From positions 1 to 64,000 of the forward strand of contig JAYPVG010000011.1 in assembly GCA_038134485.1 (NCBI GenBank): a stretch of 64,000 bases of DNA. The letters are read 5' to 3'. Under the pieces are notes generated by a model that was given only the letters and a program-made list of their open reading frames with translations, was not told the origin of the DNA and did not search any database. Shown in pieces: positions 43,356-52,220 of the stretch; within the stretch, counting starts at the first letter, position 1; each line of letters starts with the position of its first letter. This DNA is from NORP240 sp038134485 (GTDB taxonomy: Bacteria > Pseudomonadota > Gammaproteobacteria > Pseudomonadales > Pseudohongiellaceae). The translations under genes and the position numbers were made by a program.

Positions 43356-44147
43356 ATGCAGGTAAAAGATAAAGTTGTAGTAGTGACGGGGGCCGCCAGC
43401 GGCATCGGCAGGGCACTTTGCCTGCGCTTCGCTGCCGAGGGTGCCAGCGCGATTGTTGTCTCCGACATAAACCGGCAGGGCGTCGACCTCGTAGCGCAGG
43501 AAATAGCGGCCCGGACACGCAGTTTGCCGATCGTAACAGATGTCGGTAATGAAAATGAGGTAAACGCACTGGTACAGACAGCTCTGGCTGAATTCGGCCA
43601 GATTGACCTGATGTGCGCGAACGCTGGCATATTCACACCCGGAGGCGAAGAAGTGTCTACCGAAGAGTGGCATAAAATATGGGATATCAATGTGATGTCG
43701 CATGTTTTTGCAGCCAGGGCAGTTTTGCCCCATATGCTGGAGCGGGGCGAAGGATACCTGCTGAATACTGCCTCAGCTGCAGGCCTGCTAAACCAGATAG
43801 GATCTGCACCCTATGCGGTGACCAAGCATGCCGCGGTGGGTCTGGCCGAATGGCTTTCTATTACCTACGGTGATCGCGGTATCAAGGTGTCCGTGCTATG
43901 TCCCCAGGCAGTGAGAACCGCGATGACAGCCAATACGCGGAATGGCGGCGTTGCCGGCGTTGACGGCATGCTGGAGCCCGAGCAGCTGGCGGATACCGTG
44001 ATCGACACTCTCGCGGAGGAACGATTCCTGGTATTGCCCCATCCCGAAGTGCTGACCTACATACAGCGCAAGACAGCTGACTATGACCGCTGGCTTTCCG
44101 GAATGCGCAAGCTGCAGGCCAGGTTTGGACAGCTTTACGAAGAATAG
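43356..44147 (+). CDS. short-chain dehydrogenase/reductase
   Basis: A 263-residue classical SDR with Rossmann nucleotide-binding motif TGAASGIG (residues 11-18), an acidic Asp of VVSDINRQ that prefers NAD, CANAGIF, the active-site Ser of NTASAAGL and the Tyr-x3-Lys pair in YAVTKHA. The C-terminus is slightly long (EVLTYIQRKTADYDRWL). The substrate is unknown; alcohols, hydroxysteroids or acyl chains are all possible. It follows the nitronate monooxygenase and may share a transcript with it. No signal peptide. Confidence 0.88.
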   Translation: MQVKDKVVVVTGAASGIGRALCLRFAAEGASAIVVSDINRQGVDLVAQEIAARTRSLPIVTDVGNENEVNALVQTALAEFGQIDLMCANAGIFTPGGEEVSTEEWHKIWDINVMSHVFAARAVLPHMLERGEGYLLNTASAAGLLNQIGSAPYAVTKHAAVGLAEWLSITYGDRGIKVSVLCPQAVRTAMTANTRNGGVAGVDGMLEPEQLADTVIDTLAEERFLVLPHPEVLTYIQRKTADYDRWLSGMRKLQARFGQLYEE

Positions 44148-44306
44148 TTAAGCGGGGAAATCAGATTCGGCTTCTCGGCTATTGAGCACAGGGCTTCGGG
44201 TAATCGGTTGCAAACCATGCTAGGCTCTGGTCTGCAATAAGGAATCAGCAGCAAGTAGACTTTTTCCGGCGACCCACCCCGGCCAATAAAATTCCAAGGA
44301 TTAGAC

Positions 44307-44795
44307 ATGACATTGATGATCGGAAAACACAGCGTAGTGTCGATTCACTACACGCTCAAGGACGATGACGGCGAAATTATGGACAGTTCCGAAGGGCGCG
44401 AGCCGCTTGCATATCTCCATGGCGCGAACAATTTGATCCCCGGGCTAGAGCAAGAGCTCCAGGGCAAAACAGCCGGTGCAAAGTTTCAGGCCACGATCGA
44501 GCCGAAGGATGCATACGGTGAAATCAATGCAGATTTGAAGCAAACCGTTAGCATGCAGATGTTTCAGGGAGTGGATGAAATCCAGCCTGGCATGAGCTTC
44601 ATTGCCCAGGGCGAGGGTGGTCAGCAACGCCAGGTCCGGGTAGTCGAGATCGACGGCGACGATGTAACCATCGATGCCAATCACCCCATGGCCGGTCAGA
44701 CACTGCACTTCGATGTCGAGGTTGTAGAAGTCCGAGAAGCGACCGCGCAGGAACTTGAGCACGGGCACGTCCATGCGGGTGGTCACAACCATTAG
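44307..44795 (+). CDS. slyD: FKBP-type peptidyl-prolyl isomerase SlyD
   Basis: SlyD combines proline isomerase and chaperone activity and carries a histidine-rich tail that binds nickel. The protein (162 aa) has HYTLKDDDGEIMDSS at the start, YLHGANNLIPGLEQELQG, then a chaperone flap with EPKDAYGEINADLKQTV, and ends with a His-rich tail (EHGHVHAGGHNH). It is a single gene with AAGGATT upstream of the ATG; a second Met three codons on is an alternative start. Confidence 0.94.
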   Translation: MTLMIGKHSVVSIHYTLKDDDGEIMDSSEGREPLAYLHGANNLIPGLEQELQGKTAGAKFQATIEPKDAYGEINADLKQTVSMQMFQGVDEIQPGMSFIAQGEGGQQRQVRVVEIDGDDVTIDANHPMAGQTLHFDVEVVEVREATAQELEHGHVHAGGHNH

Positions 44796-44877
44796 TCGAC
44801 TTCGCTCTGATGAGCTCATTCGTCGATATGTCGAAACCTAAAAAGATACAGTGGACAATATAATCAGGAGTGTGGCC

Positions 44878-45552
44878 ATGTCGTTGCGCGCAGTTGTCAT
44901 TTGTCTGATATCACCTGTTTTCTTGATCAACGCTGCGTGCGCGCAGGACAAGTTGGAACTTGAGGACGGCAGCGCGATTCAGTATTTCCTGGCGTTGCCG
45001 GAAATCAGAGGCGAAGCACCGCTACCGCTTGCGGTCTTTATGGGTGGCGGCTCCGGCAACGCACCGATTTCCTATACCGTTTACCGGTTTTATGCCAACG
45101 AACTGGCCAGCCTGGGTTGGGCGGTAGTCGTTCCAGTCTCGCCAAACAATCGCTCCTTCCGCGGCGTTAATGTCGACCGGGTCCGCGAACTTATTGAACA
45201 TCTGCAAAAGCGGGATGATATTCAACAGGGTAAAACCTTGCTGGCCGGAATTTCGGCCGGTGGCATGTCAGCACTGGAAATAGCCCGGCGTCACCCCGAC
45301 GAAGTGCTGGGCATTATGGCGGTACCGGCGCTGGTTCGCGATGATACCAATCTGGATGCGCTGGCTGGAATGCCGGTTTATCTGCGCATAGGCAGCGCCG
45401 ATGAACTGGGCTGGGGAATGCAATACGAAGCCACGGTAAGGGCTCTGGAGGCTGCAAACGTCGTGCTCGACGCTGATTTGCTCTATGGGGAACCACACAT
45501 GTTTGGACTTGATTGGGGAAGGGTAGAGCTCTGGCTTGAAACGCTGCAGTAA
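44878..45552 (+). CDS. exported alpha/beta-hydrolase
   Basis: A 224-residue secreted hydrolase with a signal peptide ending NAACAQDK. It has AVFMGGGSGN, a nucleophile elbow GISAGGMSAL (Ser, Ala), an acid segment MPVYLRIGSADELGWG and a late His in EPHMFG. The fold and size recall dienelactone hydrolases and phospholipase/carboxylesterase enzymes. The ATG at 44878 has AGGAGTG 7 nt upstream and places the signal peptide first; an upstream Met adds a charged extension. It converges with a methyltransferase gene. Confidence 0.78.
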   Translation: MSLRAVVICLISPVFLINAACAQDKLELEDGSAIQYFLALPEIRGEAPLPLAVFMGGGSGNAPISYTVYRFYANELASLGWAVVVPVSPNNRSFRGVNVDRVRELIEHLQKRDDIQQGKTLLAGISAGGMSALEIARRHPDEVLGIMAVPALVRDDTNLDALAGMPVYLRIGSADELGWGMQYEATVRALEAANVVLDADLLYGEPHMFGLDWGRVELWLETLQ

Positions 45553-45578
45553 CAATCCCCCTGACAATTGTGTTCACC

Positions 45579-46181
45579 TCAGGTTGAGCGTTTAACACCG
45601 ATAACAAATACATGGTTATGGGGCGGCCACTGGTCCAGCTCAAGCTGCTTGCAGTCAACTCCGTGAAGCGCCAGAAGCGCCAGATTCGCGGAGATACCAA
45701 GGGAGCTATAGTGAAAGGTGTCCCCCTGCATTTCGTCCTCACCCTCGCCTTCGGCATCACCAAAGGTGTAAATGACAACACCGCCTGGCTCTAGAAGCGC
45801 ACAAAGCTTGCCGACGACCGGCTCCTGCTGCTCCAGCGGTAAATGAAAAATACTGTCCCAGGCAACGATGAAGTTGAACTTCTCCTCGCTTTCAAAGCGA
45901 CATATATCATCCACATAAAAATTTTCATCGGGGTGATTTTCGATCGCCAGCCTGATCATTTCCGCTGACACATCGATTCCGGTTACTGCCAACTCATGTT
46001 CTTGCATCAACCGTACAATCCTGCCGCCGGCACCGCATCCCACATCCAGAGCATTGCCGCCTTTTTCGCAAAACTGCAGGGCGCGTTTGACTTGCCTGAG
46101 ACCATACTGGGATTCCTTGTGCTGCTCGTGCCACCATCGGGCGAGCTTATCGTACTTTGTTCCCAGCACACTTGGCTTCAT
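45579..46181 (-). CDS. class I SAM-dependent methyltransferase
   Basis: A 200-residue Rossmann methyltransferase. SAM-binding motif I is LDVGCGAGGRI, preceded by a helical N-terminus. An acidic residue follows in VTGIDVSAEMIR and motif IV reads FIVAWDSIFHLP. The substrate is unknown. The start at 46181 (MKPSVLGTKYDKL) is chosen because an upstream frame overlaps the yaiI stop region and is not conserved. It follows yaiI by 16 nt on the same strand, so they likely form a two-gene operon. Confidence 0.8.
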   Translation of the reverse strand: MKPSVLGTKYDKLARWWHEQHKESQYGLRQVKRALQFCEKGGNALDVGCGAGGRIVRLMQEHELAVTGIDVSAEMIRLAIENHPDENFYVDDICRFESEEKFNFIVAWDSIFHLPLEQQEPVVGKLCALLEPGGVVIYTFGDAEGEGEDEMQGDTFHYSSLGISANLALLALHGVDCKQLELDQWPPHNHVFVIGVKRST

Positions 46182-46197
46182 AGATAGATATTCCAGG

Positions 46198-46647
46198 TCA
46201 GGTTCGAGATTTAGCAAGCAACCTGTCCAGATGGTCGGCAAACTGCTTGCGTTCCCTCTCGCCATATGCAGCCGGACCACCCGTATGGAAGCCACTCGAG
46301 CGCATGGTATCGAGAAAGTCTCGCATATTGAGGCGAGACCGTATATTGCTGGAGTTCAGTGCTTCGCCACGGGGACTGAGGACCAGAGCACCTTTGACGA
46401 TTACTTCCGCAGCCAACGGGAGATCGCTGGTCACTACCAGGTCGCCTTCCTCAACGCGCGCGAGTATCTCATCGTCGGCTTTATCGAATCCGGCACCGAC
46501 CTGGAAAGATTTAATCAATCTTGAAGGGGGTGTTGAAAGCGGCTGATTTGCTACCAGGATTACTTCCACCCGACAGCGTTCAGCAGCTCGGAACAGGATT
46601 TCCTTGACTGATTTAGGGCAGGCATCGGCGTCGACCCAGATCTTCAT
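46198..46647 (-). CDS. yaiI: UPF0178 family protein (YaiI-like)
   Basis: A 149-residue member of the DUF188/YaiI family, related by fold to PIN-like nucleases. The start MKIWVDADACPKSVKEIL and DLVVTSDLPLAAEVI are diagnostic. The C-terminus contains GGPAAYGERERKQFADHLDR. The start is the ATG at 46647, since a Met 14 residues earlier lies outside the conserved block. It heads an operon with the methyltransferase gene. Function not settled for the family. Confidence 0.87.
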   Translation of the reverse strand: MKIWVDADACPKSVKEILFRAAERCRVEVILVANQPLSTPPSRLIKSFQVGAGFDKADDEILARVEEGDLVVTSDLPLAAEVIVKGALVLSPRGEALNSSNIRSRLNMRDFLDTMRSSGFHTGGPAAYGERERKQFADHLDRLLAKSRT

Positions 46648-46946
46648 GTTGTCGCATATCTCAAGGATGGCGAATTTTCGATAAGCCATAAAATGCTATG
46701 GTGCCAACTTTTCGGTCCAGTACGCAAGGCACGAATTTTCCCCTATGGCCTGATTCACATCGTTATCGAAGCAGCCGCTTAAATAAATGCGTCGGGCACG
46801 ATAAAAATATCTTTACAAGGCGTGAAAAACCCATAGAATGCGCCGGCCAGCCAAATTGACTGCTGCATTTCGAGTTAACTTCAATTTTCTCGAAGCTCCA
46901 ATCAGCTCTGGCGCCTTGTTCAATTGCGTAAAGGAGGTTTTATGAA
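46648..46946. other. divergent regulatory spacer between yaiI and the polyamine operon
   Basis: This 299-bp stretch has no gene. It holds a strong sigma-70 promoter at 46812-46839 for the rightward polyamine operon, a leader of about 100 nt with inverted repeats (for example TTCGAG with CTCGAA), and AAGGAGG just before the first start codons. Confidence 0.6.
46812..46839 (+). promoter_or_regulatory. sigma-70 promoter of the polyamine operon
   Basis: TTTACA at 46812-46817 and TAGAAT at 46834-46839 are spaced by 16 bp, close to consensus. Transcription would begin near 46846, leaving a leader of about 100 nt before the decarboxylase start. Confidence 0.6.
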
Positions 46947-47031
46947 ATGCAAGAATACATTTCTGCCGACGCAATGGTACGTGCAATGCGACCGGATCAC
47001 CCTGTTTACTGCCTTAGACCGCATGCCGTAA
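46942..47031 (+). other. overlapping 29-codon ORF at the decarboxylase start
   Basis: An ATG at 46942 lies 4 nt after GGAGG and opens a 29-codon frame ending TAA at 47029-47031, wholly inside or just ahead of the decarboxylase coding sequence but in another frame. The decarboxylase ATG at 46947 is 9 nt from the same site. The two could compete for ribosomes. No known leader peptide is recognised. Confidence 0.3.
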
Positions 47032-48179
47032 CCACTGCAACAACCTGGTTTCGGGAAAACTTTCCCGGTCGTGTTCTTTTTGCTGTAAAAACCAATCCCC
47101 ACTTTGTGCAAACGGTGGCGGCCGCTGGCGTGAGGCATTTCGACGTCGCTTCGCTTGGGGAGATAGAGCTGGTTAGCCGGCTGGTCCCTGATGCGCGTCA
47201 GTCATTTATGCATCCGGTTAAAAGCAGGACTGCCATCCGCAGGGCTTACTTTGACTTTGGAATTAGGGATTTTTCGCTGGACTGTGAAGCGGAGCTCGAC
47301 AAAATTCTTGAAGAGACTGGCAATGCGTCCGATTTAAACCTGTTCGTCCGCGTCGCTGTGTCGAATCGACATTCCTGCTATGAACTGGCCGGCAAATTCG
47401 GAGTCGGAGGCTCGCAAGCCGCCGACCTGCTTCTTAGAACGAGGCAGGTCGCCCGGCAGCTGGGCATCTGTTTTCATGCCGGCTCTCAGATAATGCGTAC
47501 TGACGCCTACTTGGAAGCCATGGAAGAAGTGGCTGATCTAATTCGCAAGTCGGGAGTCATTATCGACATTCTGGACGTAGGGGGCGGTTTCCCCTCGATT
47601 TACCCTAATCTGTTCCCACCTCCACTGGTAGACTTTGTCAATCGCATAGAAGACTGTTTCGAGCAGATGCCAGTGTCGGAAACCTGTGAGCTCTGGTGTG
47701 AGCCCGGCCGGGCTCTGGTGGCCGAAGGCGCGTCATTGGTGGTCAAGGTTGAGATGCGCAAAGACCGGACTCTTTACCTCAATGACGGAACTTATGGCGG
47801 GCTTTTTGATGCGGGTCAGCCCGGATTTATCTTCCCGACAGAACGATTGCAGAGCACCAATTACAGCGGGAGCAATCAGTTGGTTGAATTCAGCTTCTAC
47901 GGTCCAACCTGTGACAGTATGGACTTCATGCCGGGACCGTTCCTGTTGCCAGACGACGTCAACCAAGAGGATTACATCGAAATTGGCGGGCTGGGTGCTT
48001 ACAGCATGCAATTGCGCACTGCGTTCAATGGTTTCGGTGAATACACGCTGGTAACTGTCAGTGACGCGCCTATAATGACGCTTTTCAGCAGTTCGAGAGA
48101 AGCAGTGAATGGTGTCACTGCGACAATTTTTGGAAATGCTGCCATTGAAGCTGGTCAGTTGCCGGGAGATGTAAAATGA
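46947..48179 (+). CDS. PLP-dependent ornithine/lysine decarboxylase (alanine-racemase fold)
   Basis: A 410-residue fold-type III decarboxylase that forms putrescine from ornithine, or cadaverine from lysine. PLP-binding Lys48 is in VLFAVKTNP, His of FHAGSQ at 177-181 stacks on PLP, and GGG at 212-214 with EPGR at 252-255 bind its phosphate. The catalytic Cys322 and substrate-binding Asp323 are in GPTCDSMD, where eukaryotic and bacterial ODC usually read GPTCDGLD. I cannot decide between ornithine and lysine. It starts the operon with the DHS-like and agmatinase-like genes. AAGGAGG lies 9 nt before the ATG. Confidence 0.88.
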   Translation: MQEYISADAMVRAMRPDHPVYCLRPHAVTTATTWFRENFPGRVLFAVKTNPHFVQTVAAAGVRHFDVASLGEIELVSRLVPDARQSFMHPVKSRTAIRRAYFDFGIRDFSLDCEAELDKILEETGNASDLNLFVRVAVSNRHSCYELAGKFGVGGSQAADLLLRTRQVARQLGICFHAGSQIMRTDAYLEAMEEVADLIRKSGVIIDILDVGGGFPSIYPNLFPPPLVDFVNRIEDCFEQMPVSETCELWCEPGRALVAEGASLVVKVEMRKDRTLYLNDGTYGGLFDAGQPGFIFPTERLQSTNYSGSNQLVEFSFYGPTCDSMDFMPGPFLLPDDVNQEDYIEIGGLGAYSMQLRTAFNGFGEYTLVTVSDAPIMTLFSSSREAVNGVTATIFGNAAIEAGQLPGDVK

Positions 48180-49222
48180 CTCAAGCACAGAAACAGCATC
48201 AGGCCGACCGAAAGTCGGAGTTACTCGCCGATGTGGTCGAGCATATCGATATTACCTCATTCGACGCCAGACCGATCATTGCGGCGATGGACAAGATGTC
48301 TTTTACTTCCCGTGATCTGGCAAGGGCTACCGAGATTTTCAATGAAATGCTGGCCGATGAGGATTGCAGCGTCATTCTGACGATCGCCGGCTCCACGTCC
48401 GCAGGCGGCTGCATGCAATTATATGCAGACCTCATTGAATACAATATGGTGGACGCAATCGTTGCTACCGGTGCCACGGTAGTAGATATGGATTTTTTTG
48501 AGGCACTCGGATTCAAACACTACCAGGGTAATTCTTTCCTCGACGACAGAGAATTGCGAGAGCTCTATATCGACCGTATCTACGATACCCTGATCGACGA
48601 GGAACAGTTGCAGGCCTGCGATCATACTATTGCCGAGATCGCTGCGTCTCTGGAGCCCCGACCCTTTTCGTCCCGGGAATTCATTCGGGAGATGGGTCGC
48701 TGGTGTACGGAAAATGCCCGCAAGCATAACTCGTTGATAGAAACTGCTTACCGCCATCAGGTGCCGATTTTTTGTCCGGCATTCACCGATTCCAGTGCCG
48801 GGTTCGGCCTCGTGCATCACCAGGTGAACTCACCAGACCGGCATATGACTCTCGATTCCATTCGTGATTTTCGTGAGCTCACTGATATCAAGATCAAGGC
48901 CGGCACTACGGGCCTGCTGATGATTGGCGGCGGCGTGCCCAAGAATTTTGTTCAGGACACTGTCGTCTGTGCGGAGATTCTTGGTCACGAGGTGGACATG
49001 CACAAATACGCGGTGCAAATTACCGTCGCCGACTCCCGCGACGGTGCCTGCTCAAGCTCCACCCTCAAGGAAGCCTGCTCCTGGGGCAAGGTGGATATCG
49101 CCCGGGAACAGATGGTGTTTGCGGAAGCTACCAGTGTATTGCCTCTGCTGGCCAGCGACGCCTGGCATCAGGGTAACTGGAAGTCACGCAGCCGGCGCAA
49201 TTTCAGCACGCTGTTTGACTAG
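48176..49222 (+). CDS. deoxyhypusine synthase-like enzyme (homospermidine synthase candidate)
   Basis: A 348-residue homologue of deoxyhypusine synthase. That enzyme moves an aminobutyl group from spermidine, using NAD and a lysine imine. The key Lys256 is conserved in GGGVPKNF, and SWGKV at 302-306 matches the C-terminal active-site loop. The substrate pocket reads FTDSSAGFGLVHH instead of the TDGSLGD of true deoxyhypusine synthases. Bacteria have no eIF5A precursor, and such homologues are known or suspected to make homospermidine or use guanidino substrates. It overlaps the decarboxylase by 4 nt (ATGA) and precedes the ureohydrolase by 14 nt. Confidence 0.85.
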   Translation: MTQAQKQHQADRKSELLADVVEHIDITSFDARPIIAAMDKMSFTSRDLARATEIFNEMLADEDCSVILTIAGSTSAGGCMQLYADLIEYNMVDAIVATGATVVDMDFFEALGFKHYQGNSFLDDRELRELYIDRIYDTLIDEEQLQACDHTIAEIAASLEPRPFSSREFIREMGRWCTENARKHNSLIETAYRHQVPIFCPAFTDSSAGFGLVHHQVNSPDRHMTLDSIRDFRELTDIKIKAGTTGLLMIGGGVPKNFVQDTVVCAEILGHEVDMHKYAVQITVADSRDGACSSSTLKEACSWGKVDIAREQMVFAEATSVLPLLASDAWHQGNWKSRSRRNFSTLFD

Positions 49223-49236
49223 CGAAACGTTTACCG

Positions 49237-50121
49237 ATGCAATACCTGCAACCACTTCAGGGATTTCTGGGTCTCGACCATGAGGATGCGGCCGCGTCAG
49301 AAAAGGCCCGGGCTGTTATTGTCCCCTTTGGCCTTGAGGCCTCAGTGACCTACGGCAGCGGGACCAGCATGGGGCCCGAGGCGATTATTGAGGCGTCGCA
49401 TCAGGTGGAGCTTTTCGATGACGAGTTCTGGCGCGAGGTGGTCCACGACTATGGCGTGGCCACTCTCGAGTCTGAGCCGATTGCCACGGATATCCCCGCT
49501 GCCCTGGCACAATTGGAAGAAACAATTGAGTCTCTGCTAAAAGACGATCGTTTTCCGCTGGTTCTGGGCGGGGAGCATTCCCTGAGTGCGGGTGCCATAA
49601 GGCCCTATGTGTCGCGCTATCCCGACCTGGCGATCTTGCATTTCGATGCTCACGCCGATCTGCGAGATGGGTACAATGGTGAGCACTTCTCCCACGCGGC
49701 GGCACTTCGTCGTTGCATGGACTTGCCGATCTCCAAGCTGATTTCGGTAGGTATCAGGAATATTTCTGCAGAAGAGATTCCTTTCCTTGAAGCCAATAGC
49801 GAGCGAATCACCATTCACTGGGCACGGGACAGGAAAGGCTGGGATCCAAAGGAAATAGTCCGCCCTTTGCAGGGCAGGCATGTTTACCTGACCTTCGACC
49901 TTGACGGATTCGATGCCAGCCTGATGGCTGCTACCGGCACTCCCGAGCCGGGTGGGTTCTTCTGGGATGATGCGATAGATATTATCCGCGAGGCAGCCGG
50001 CGTTTCTACTCTGGTCGGTGCTGACGTGGTCGAACTGGCGCCAAGGCAGGAGTTACATGCTTGCGATTTCCTGGCTGCCAAGCTGTGCTACAAGATCCTG
50101 AATTACGCCCTGCACAACTGA
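49237..50121 (+). CDS. speB: agmatinase/ureohydrolase
   Basis: A 294-residue arginase-family enzyme that splits urea from a guanidino compound. All manganese ligands are present: GGEHSLS (His114), FDAHADLRDG (Asp137, His139, Asp141) and TFDLDGFD (Asp221, Asp223). It belongs to the agmatinase branch. Lying directly behind the DHS-like gene, it may cleave urea from a guanidino polyamine intermediate instead of, or as well as, agmatine. It ends the operon and is convergent with the VOC gene. Confidence 0.88.
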   Translation: MQYLQPLQGFLGLDHEDAAASEKARAVIVPFGLEASVTYGSGTSMGPEAIIEASHQVELFDDEFWREVVHDYGVATLESEPIATDIPAALAQLEETIESLLKDDRFPLVLGGEHSLSAGAIRPYVSRYPDLAILHFDAHADLRDGYNGEHFSHAAALRRCMDLPISKLISVGIRNISAEEIPFLEANSERITIHWARDRKGWDPKEIVRPLQGRHVYLTFDLDGFDASLMAATGTPEPGGFFWDDAIDIIREAAGVSTLVGADVVELAPRQELHACDFLAAKLCYKILNYALHN

Positions 50122-50165
50122 GACGGGCAGCCTTGCTTTCCTGATCAGCGGGCAGCAATAGAGTC

Positions 50166-50570
50166 TCAGCTTTGCTCCAGCAATTCTACCCAGTTGCCGT
50201 CGGGGTCCTCGATCATGCTAATGCTTACGCCTTCACGGATCACCCTGGGTCCGAGCAATACATTGTGCCCGGCGTTTTCGATAGCCGCCACCGCGTCTTC
50301 GAGATTGGAAACATGAATGGTCCAGTAGCGATAGCCTGTCGCAGCCCGAATTCCGCCGGGCACACCGTCAGCCGGAGGTTCGGGATCGGTATCGATAATC
50401 TTCACGACGCTATCGCCGACTTTCAGCCTGCGCATGGTACCGCCACCGGGCATGGGTATCGTAGCCTCCAGCGGCAGCCCCAGCAGTTCATGGTAAAACT
50501 CCATCATGGCGTCGGGTTGCCTGGTAATAATGCCGATATCAATCGCAGGTTTGGTTACTTGTAACGCCAT
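50166..50570 (-). CDS. VOC-superfamily glyoxalase-like protein
   Basis: A 134-residue protein with two beta-alpha-beta-beta-beta modules, as in glyoxalase I and extradiol dioxygenases. It starts with PAIDIGIITRQPDAMMEFYHELLGLP, with WTIHVSNLEDA in the second module, and ends IEDPDGNWVELLEQ. Metal ligands appear as His and Glu within those segments. It may act in glyoxal handling or ring metabolism, but the substrate is unknown. It converges with speB and lies downstream of the aldehyde dehydrogenase gene (66-nt gap), perhaps on its transcript. Confidence 0.82.
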   Translation of the reverse strand: MALQVTKPAIDIGIITRQPDAMMEFYHELLGLPLEATIPMPGGGTMRRLKVGDSVVKIIDTDPEPPADGVPGGIRAATGYRYWTIHVSNLEDAVAAIENAGHNVLLGPRVIREGVSISMIEDPDGNWVELLEQS

Positions 50571-50636
50571 AAAGAGTTACCTTTTTTCATTCCAGAATAT
50601 TCAACTGGATTCTAGGGACAATAGCTCAGAATTCAG

Positions 50637-52067
50637 TTAAGCCGCATCGAAGCCCATAATAGCTTTGGTCTCGAGAAATTCTTCAAAGCCCTCGATGCCC
50701 CATTCGCGACCATTGCCAGACTTCTTGTACCCGCCGAAGGGCGCATTGAAATCGGGGCCTGCGCCATTGATATGGACGTTACCGGTCCGCAGTCGCCTGG
50801 CGATATTGCGTGCGTGCTGCGGGTCTCCTGATACATAACCGGACAGTCCATAATCAGTGTCATTGGCTATATTCACTGCATCATCGTCGTCGTCATACGG
50901 CAGAATGCAGAGGACCGGTCCGAAGATCTCCTCGCGGGCGATGACCATGTCGTTTGACACATTGGCGAATACGGTAGGCCGCACGTAATACCCGTGGTCC
51001 AGACCTTCGGGACGACCGGGTCCGCCGGCTACCAGCTCCGCACCCTCGTCAATGCCCTGTTGGATAAGTCCCTGAATTTTGTTGAACTGGGTCTCGTTCA
51101 CCACTGGGCCGATGCGGGTTGTCTCCGCCGCAGGATCGCCAACCGTCGTCTTGGCTGCTACTGCTTTGGCAGCCTCGATGGCCTCTGCCATACGCGCCCG
51201 TGGTACCAGCATTCTGGTGGGAGCGTTACAGGACTGACCGCTGTTGTTGAAACAACTCATACAGCCGCCCGACACCGCGCGAGCAAAATCCGGCGCATCA
51301 TCCAATATGATATTGGCGGATTTTCCGCCCAGTTCCTGGGTGACCCTCTTTATCGAATCAGCGGCGGCTTTGGCAACTTCACGACCCGCACGGGTTGAGC
51401 CGGTAAAGGACACCACGTCAAATTCCGGGTGCGCAGAGATGGCCGCGCCGACACCAGGACCATCGCCGTTAACCATGTTGAATACGCCGGGAGGAAGCCC
51501 CGAATCGGCGATTATTTCGGTCAGAATATAGGCACTTACCGGCGCCACCTCGCTGGGCTTGAGTACCATCGTACAACCGGCGGCGATCGCAGGAGCGACC
51601 TTGCAGGCAATCTGGTTCAGCGGCCAGTTCCAGGGGGTGATGAAGCCACAGACTCCGGCTGGCTCCTTGACTATGTGGGTAGTGCCCCTGACTTCCTCGA
51701 ACTGGTAGTCCTTCAGAATGTTCATAATGCTGGCAAAATGAACCATTCCGGCACCTACCTGGGCGGTGCTCGCCAGCGACATGGGGGCACCCATTTCATT
51801 GGATATGGCAGCGGCCAGCTCAGCGCCTCGGGCTTTGATGCCGGCTACGATTTTTTCCAGCACTGCCAGTCTTTCTTCCACGCTTGACTGGGACCAGGTC
51901 GGAAATGCCGCTCTGGCAGCCCGGGCCGCAGCATCGACGTCTTCCGCAGTGCCCAGTGAAATGGAAGCGAATGCCTGTTCGGTAGCCGGATTAATGACCT
52001 CGAGGGAGTCTCGCTGTTCTGGGACTACCCACTCACCATTGATATAAAAATTGCTATAAGCCTGCAT
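50637..52067 (-). CDS. NAD(P)-dependent aldehyde dehydrogenase
   Basis: A 476-residue class of aldehyde oxidisers. The catalytic Cys lies in CFNNSGQSCNAPTRML, and the general-base Glu in TQELGGKSAN, while FTGSTRAGREVAKAA binds the coenzyme and EEIFGPVLCI closes the active site. Substrates could include betaine aldehyde, medium aliphatic aldehydes or aldehydes from polyamine breakdown. The context next to the polyamine operon (opposite strand) hints at the last, without proof. CAGGAG lies 8 nt before the ATG. Confidence 0.9.
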   Translation of the reverse strand: MQAYSNFYINGEWVVPEQRDSLEVINPATEQAFASISLGTAEDVDAAARAARAAFPTWSQSSVEERLAVLEKIVAGIKARGAELAAAISNEMGAPMSLASTAQVGAGMVHFASIMNILKDYQFEEVRGTTHIVKEPAGVCGFITPWNWPLNQIACKVAPAIAAGCTMVLKPSEVAPVSAYILTEIIADSGLPPGVFNMVNGDGPGVGAAISAHPEFDVVSFTGSTRAGREVAKAAADSIKRVTQELGGKSANIILDDAPDFARAVSGGCMSCFNNSGQSCNAPTRMLVPRARMAEAIEAAKAVAAKTTVGDPAAETTRIGPVVNETQFNKIQGLIQQGIDEGAELVAGGPGRPEGLDHGYYVRPTVFANVSNDMVIAREEIFGPVLCILPYDDDDDAVNIANDTDYGLSGYVSGDPQHARNIARRLRTGNVHINGAGPDFNAPFGGYKKSGNGREWGIEGFEEFLETKAIMGFDAA

Positions 52068-52220
52068 GGCGCACTCCTGTTTGGCCGGACCGTCAAAGAC
52101 TGACCGTCTTTGGGGTAAATTCGTTGCGATGACTGAAAAAAGGACGCTAGTATAACAACTAACGTCTCAATGACTAACTGATTGTCCAGTGACCGGGCCC
52201 GAACCTTTTTCCAAGATTGC

